The translations under genes were made by a program, and so were the position numbers. Shown one piece after another: positions 19,508 to 24,152 of a stretch of DNA of 24,152 nucleotides. Positions within the stretch are counted from its first letter, which is position 1, and every line of letters starts with the position of its first letter. The notes beneath the pieces are model-generated. The model had not been told where the DNA came from, searched no databases, and was given only the letters and a program-made list of their open reading frames with translations. This stretch comes from a virus: positions 1 through 24,152 of IMG/VR virus record IMGVR_UViG_3300013130_000047. One strand, given 5' to 3'.

Positions 19508-21871
19508 ATGGAATTTAAAGACATTCTGTCAAAGATTGCTGAACTAGATATCATAGAAGAAGCAAAGAAAGAATCAACTGCCAAGAAAGATCATAAGGCT
19601 GAAAAGGCAGGTAAGAAAGTTGCCAAAGACATTGAATATGATGAAGGTCACAAGGGCAAAGATGACAAGAAAGCTGAAAAGGCTGGTAAAAAAGTAACTA
19701 AAGATATCGAATACGATGACAAGAAAGATAAGAAAAAGAAATCTTTGAAAGATTGGATTGAGATTGTTGGCAAAGAAATAGTTAATGAAGCAGAACAGAT
19801 ACAAGTTGTTCCTGCAAAATCAACAACACAAGTAATCAAACAAGGTAATAAAACATTAGGTACAGTGACTAATCCACAACTTGCTTCACAGATTAAACAA
19901 AGTATCGGCAAAGGCGAGATGAGTTTAGCCGGTACAGAGATAAAAGAAGAAGAAGTTGAAGAGAGTGGACTACAAGCCTATCTCGGTAATAAAAAATACG
20001 GCAAAGCAGGTATGGATGCATTACGTAAAGCAGGTCGTGAAGGCGCAAGCAAAGAAAAGATGGCACAGATTCGCGCACAGCACGATAAGTTAGATGAAGC
20101 TGACAAACCAAACTACTGGGTCAAGAACGAGAAAACAAATCAATATCATGGTCCATATGGTAGTGAACGTGCAGCAAAAGAGGGCGGCGTGATCGGTAAG
20201 ATCGAAAAATACCCATCAAGTGTGCGTAATCCTAAATCAGTAAACAGATCACCTGAACATGCTGCTAATGCTGCAAAAGCAGGCGGTGCTATCAAAGTAA
20301 ATGAAAAGGCAGTAAGCAAGGCTCAACAAAAGTTCATGGGCATGGTACATGCAGCACAGAAAGGTGAGAAGCCAGCAAGTAAAGCTGTTGGTGATGTTGC
20401 TAAGTCCATGAAGAAAGGCGATGTCAAAGATTTTGCAAAGACTAAACACAAAGGTCTTCCAGAAAAGAAAAAGAAAACAAATGAAGCAGAAAGACCAAGC
20501 GACCAAGTAGATATGGGTGCAGGTCTAGGTGCAGGACGAAATGCAAAAGTTTTAGAAGCAAAACCAGACTTTATAGATTTAGATAAAGATGGTAATAAGA
20601 AAGAATCAATGAAAAAGGCAGCACAAGATGCCAAAAAGAAAAAGAAGGTACATGAAGCTATGAACACATTAGAAGCAGCCTATCACGAAGGCAAATCACA
20701 TGGTCTAAGCAAGCATGGTTATTCATGCCGCTATAACGAAGGCAGTGAAGAACACAGACGTTATCATAAAGGATTCGTAGAGGGTCTTGATGAATGCTAT
20801 GGAATGGGCATCAAGAATAAGCCAATCATTGGTATGGGTGAAAATGTACCAGCGACTGTTCCAGGTATGGCAAATGCAGCAATGCCAGCAATGGAAGATG
20901 ATATGGGCGAAGGTAATGCATTTACCGGTAAACTCGCATCAACTCCACCAGGTGGAACATTTAAGTTAGGTGATAAGACATTCAAAGATACTTCAAGCCT
21001 AGAAGAATATGCTTTTGAATCACTAGATAAACAACTAGATGATCTATTAAACGAAGGTATCATTAATGAAGGATTGAGCGTAAGCATGTCAACTGGTCAG
21101 CAGGGTGCGCCTGATAGCGTAAGTGTTACAGCTAGCGACGATGATGCAGGCAAGTTATTAGCTTTCATCAAGCAAGTTGGATTAGGCGGTATGGGCGGTG
21201 ATAGTCCAGAAGCAGCACACGGTGAACCAGCAGCAGTGGTCACATCAGTAAGTGATTACGGCGGACCAAAATTCAGTAGCGATAATCCAGACATGGCTGC
21301 ACTACTTCAGAAAGTAGGTGTAGACGGTGAAGATTATAAGGAAGAACAAGGCGGATCATGTCAGGTTCACGGCATGGCAGAGGCTGAGTGCGGTTGCGAA
21401 AACAAAAAAGTTGATGAAGTAGAAACAGAAGATCAAATGGAATTTGAAGTAGCAGAAGATAGTGCAGGTGCAGATGAACAAGCAGAAACAGCAGCAGATG
21501 AAAATGCAGAAGCAGCAGAAGATTCAGCATTAGCAAAAGCAGCACAGCAAAACAAAACTAATACTGTCAACGAAGGCGGTGACGGTGGTGAAGCTAGCGA
21601 AGAGACAGTAGATAATAGTCCTGGATCAGGTGAATCAAGTGTTAGCGACAAACAAGAACAACTTGATGAATGGGCTAATAACGCAGGACAAAAAGGCACA
21701 GATACTGCATTCGAACAAGATATTGAGTTTATGACTAAGGTGATCTCAGGTGGATTAAACAAACCTAAATCAACTGGTCAAACAACTATTCCTGTCATTG
21801 CAGGACAAAATGCTCGTACAGGCGATGAAGATGTTGTAGCTTGGAAGAGATTAGCAGGTCTATTAAAGTAA
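19508..21871 (+). CDS. Mosaic Lys/Ala/Glu-rich protein, possible head-internal precursor (787 aa)
   Basis: A string of short modules. Residues 1-80 are basic and contain two copies of KAEKAGKK-V-x-KDIEYD. Residues ~155-197 hold a YLGNKKYGKAGMDALRKAGR unit. Residues ~270-318 match DUF3008 (SKAQQKFMGMVHAAQKGEKP ... FAKTKHKGLP). Residues 354-368 form an EF-hand-like DFIDLDKDGNKKE loop. Residues ~386-432 resemble ribosome-modulation-factor-like motifs (AYHEGKSHGL ... CRYNEGSEEH ... GFVEGLDEC). Residues ~522-560 are beta-rich; ~640-720 very acidic; the end has DVVAWKRLAGLLK. Hydrophobic-x-E followed by A or G recurs at module borders (E94, E197, E350, E383, E516, E521, E689), matching the T4 gp21 cleavage rule. 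It follows the 208-aa gene with AGAGGA as ribosome site. Function unknown; scaffold or internal protein is inferred. Confidence 0.8.
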   Translation: MEFKDILSKIAELDIIEEAKKESTAKKDHKAEKAGKKVAKDIEYDEGHKGKDDKKAEKAGKKVTKDIEYDDKKDKKKKSLKDWIEIVGKEIVNEAEQIQVVPAKSTTQVIKQGNKTLGTVTNPQLASQIKQSIGKGEMSLAGTEIKEEEVEESGLQAYLGNKKYGKAGMDALRKAGREGASKEKMAQIRAQHDKLDEADKPNYWVKNEKTNQYHGPYGSERAAKEGGVIGKIEKYPSSVRNPKSVNRSPEHAANAAKAGGAIKVNEKAVSKAQQKFMGMVHAAQKGEKPASKAVGDVAKSMKKGDVKDFAKTKHKGLPEKKKKTNEAERPSDQVDMGAGLGAGRNAKVLEAKPDFIDLDKDGNKKESMKKAAQDAKKKKKVHEAMNTLEAAYHEGKSHGLSKHGYSCRYNEGSEEHRRYHKGFVEGLDECYGMGIKNKPIIGMGENVPATVPGMANAAMPAMEDDMGEGNAFTGKLASTPPGGTFKLGDKTFKDTSSLEEYAFESLDKQLDDLLNEGIINEGLSVSMSTGQQGAPDSVSVTASDDDAGKLLAFIKQVGLGGMGGDSPEAAHGEPAAVVTSVSDYGGPKFSSDNPDMAALLQKVGVDGEDYKEEQGGSCQVHGMAEAECGCENKKVDEVETEDQMEFEVAEDSAGADEQAETAADENAEAAEDSALAKAAQQNKTNTVNEGGDGGEASEETVDNSPGSGESSVSDKQEQLDEWANNAGQKGTDTAFEQDIEFMTKVISGGLNKPKSTGQTTIPVIAGQNARTGDEDVVAWKRLAGLLK

Positions 21872-21895
21872 GTTACTAAAACTTACCCGACAAGG

Positions 21896-21926
21896 AATGC
21901 CCGGCTAGCCCGGGCATTTTCTTTTG
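21896..21926 (+). terminator. Strong rho-independent terminator
   Basis: AATGCCCGG (21896-21904) pairs perfectly with CCGGGCATT (21910-21918) around a five-base loop, followed by TTCTTTT within a T-rich run. It closes the gp16-208-787 block and separates it from the fibre gene. Confidence 0.9.
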
Positions 21927-21938
21927 TATTCATAAAAC

Positions 21939-21946
21939 GATAAATA
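21939..21946 (+). promoter_or_regulatory. Late promoter (GATAAATA) for the collagen-like fibre
   Basis: GATAAATA lies 13 bases after the terminator T-run and 23 bases before the ATG at 21970. The ribosome site is weak. Confidence 0.75.
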
Positions 21947-21966
21947 CAACATTAATGGTAGTTTAA

Positions 21967-24152
<2,186 letters not shown>

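Noticed and set aside
19574-20667. Several Phe/Leu/Cys-rich minus-strand frames opposite the 787-aa gene
   Set aside because: Antisense of Lys/Glu-rich codons yields hydrophobic stretches that look like membrane proteins; no promoters or ribosome sites.

Overview
The window looks like part of the genome of an uncultured aquatic T4-like phage (contractile tail). Recognisable T4-type products are neck/tail completion proteins gp13, gp14 and gp15, tail sheath gp18, tail tube gp19, a second tube-fold protein, head completion nuclease gp4, small terminase gp16 and a gp1-like dNMP kinase. Many genes are preceded by NATAAATA octamers, the T4-type late promoter. The base composition is AT-rich. MazG-like and Nudix genes, Gly-X-Y tail fibres and DUF3008-like modules recall phages from marine and freshwater metagenomes. 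The host cannot be named from this sequence.

Layout. 1-210 is the 3' end of a probable PD-(D/E)XK exonuclease. 252-4612 (+) is a structural block: a long tail-fibre-like protein, two further probable virion proteins, and a coiled-coil protein with a C-terminal membrane segment. 4596-8126 (-) holds three genes: Nudix hydrolase, gp15 and gp14, the last two with long extra C-terminal domains. 8226-9990 (+) is a small cassette behind a sigma70-type promoter: a conserved hypothetical, a tiny ORF and a MazG-like pyrophosphatase. gp13 and dNMP kinase follow (+), then an HNH-like gene on the minus strand. From 11937 onward all genes are on the plus strand: gp18 (1198 aa, nearly twice T4 size), gp19, a tube-fold paralogue, a 120-aa conserved protein, gp4, gp16, a 208-aa protein with a T4-like capsid-targeting N-terminus, a 787-aa mosaic protein, and the start of a collagen-like tail fibre that runs off the right edge.

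How it fits together. The late genes build the neck, tail, fibres and packaging machinery. The sigma70-driven cassette is probably expressed earlier and acts on nucleotides. Two things deserve most attention. First, the 208-aa and 787-aa proteins look like head-internal precursors carrying many candidate prohead-protease sites. Second, one set of late genes has the promoter octamer only 5-7 nt before ATG and no Shine-Dalgarno, which suggests leaderless late mRNAs, while other late genes have normal leaders. In addition, gp14, gp15 and gp18 all carry extra Trp/Tyr-rich, adhesin-like modules, so the neck and tail shaft may be decorated. All family assignments are by eye from motifs and gene context; no database search was run.
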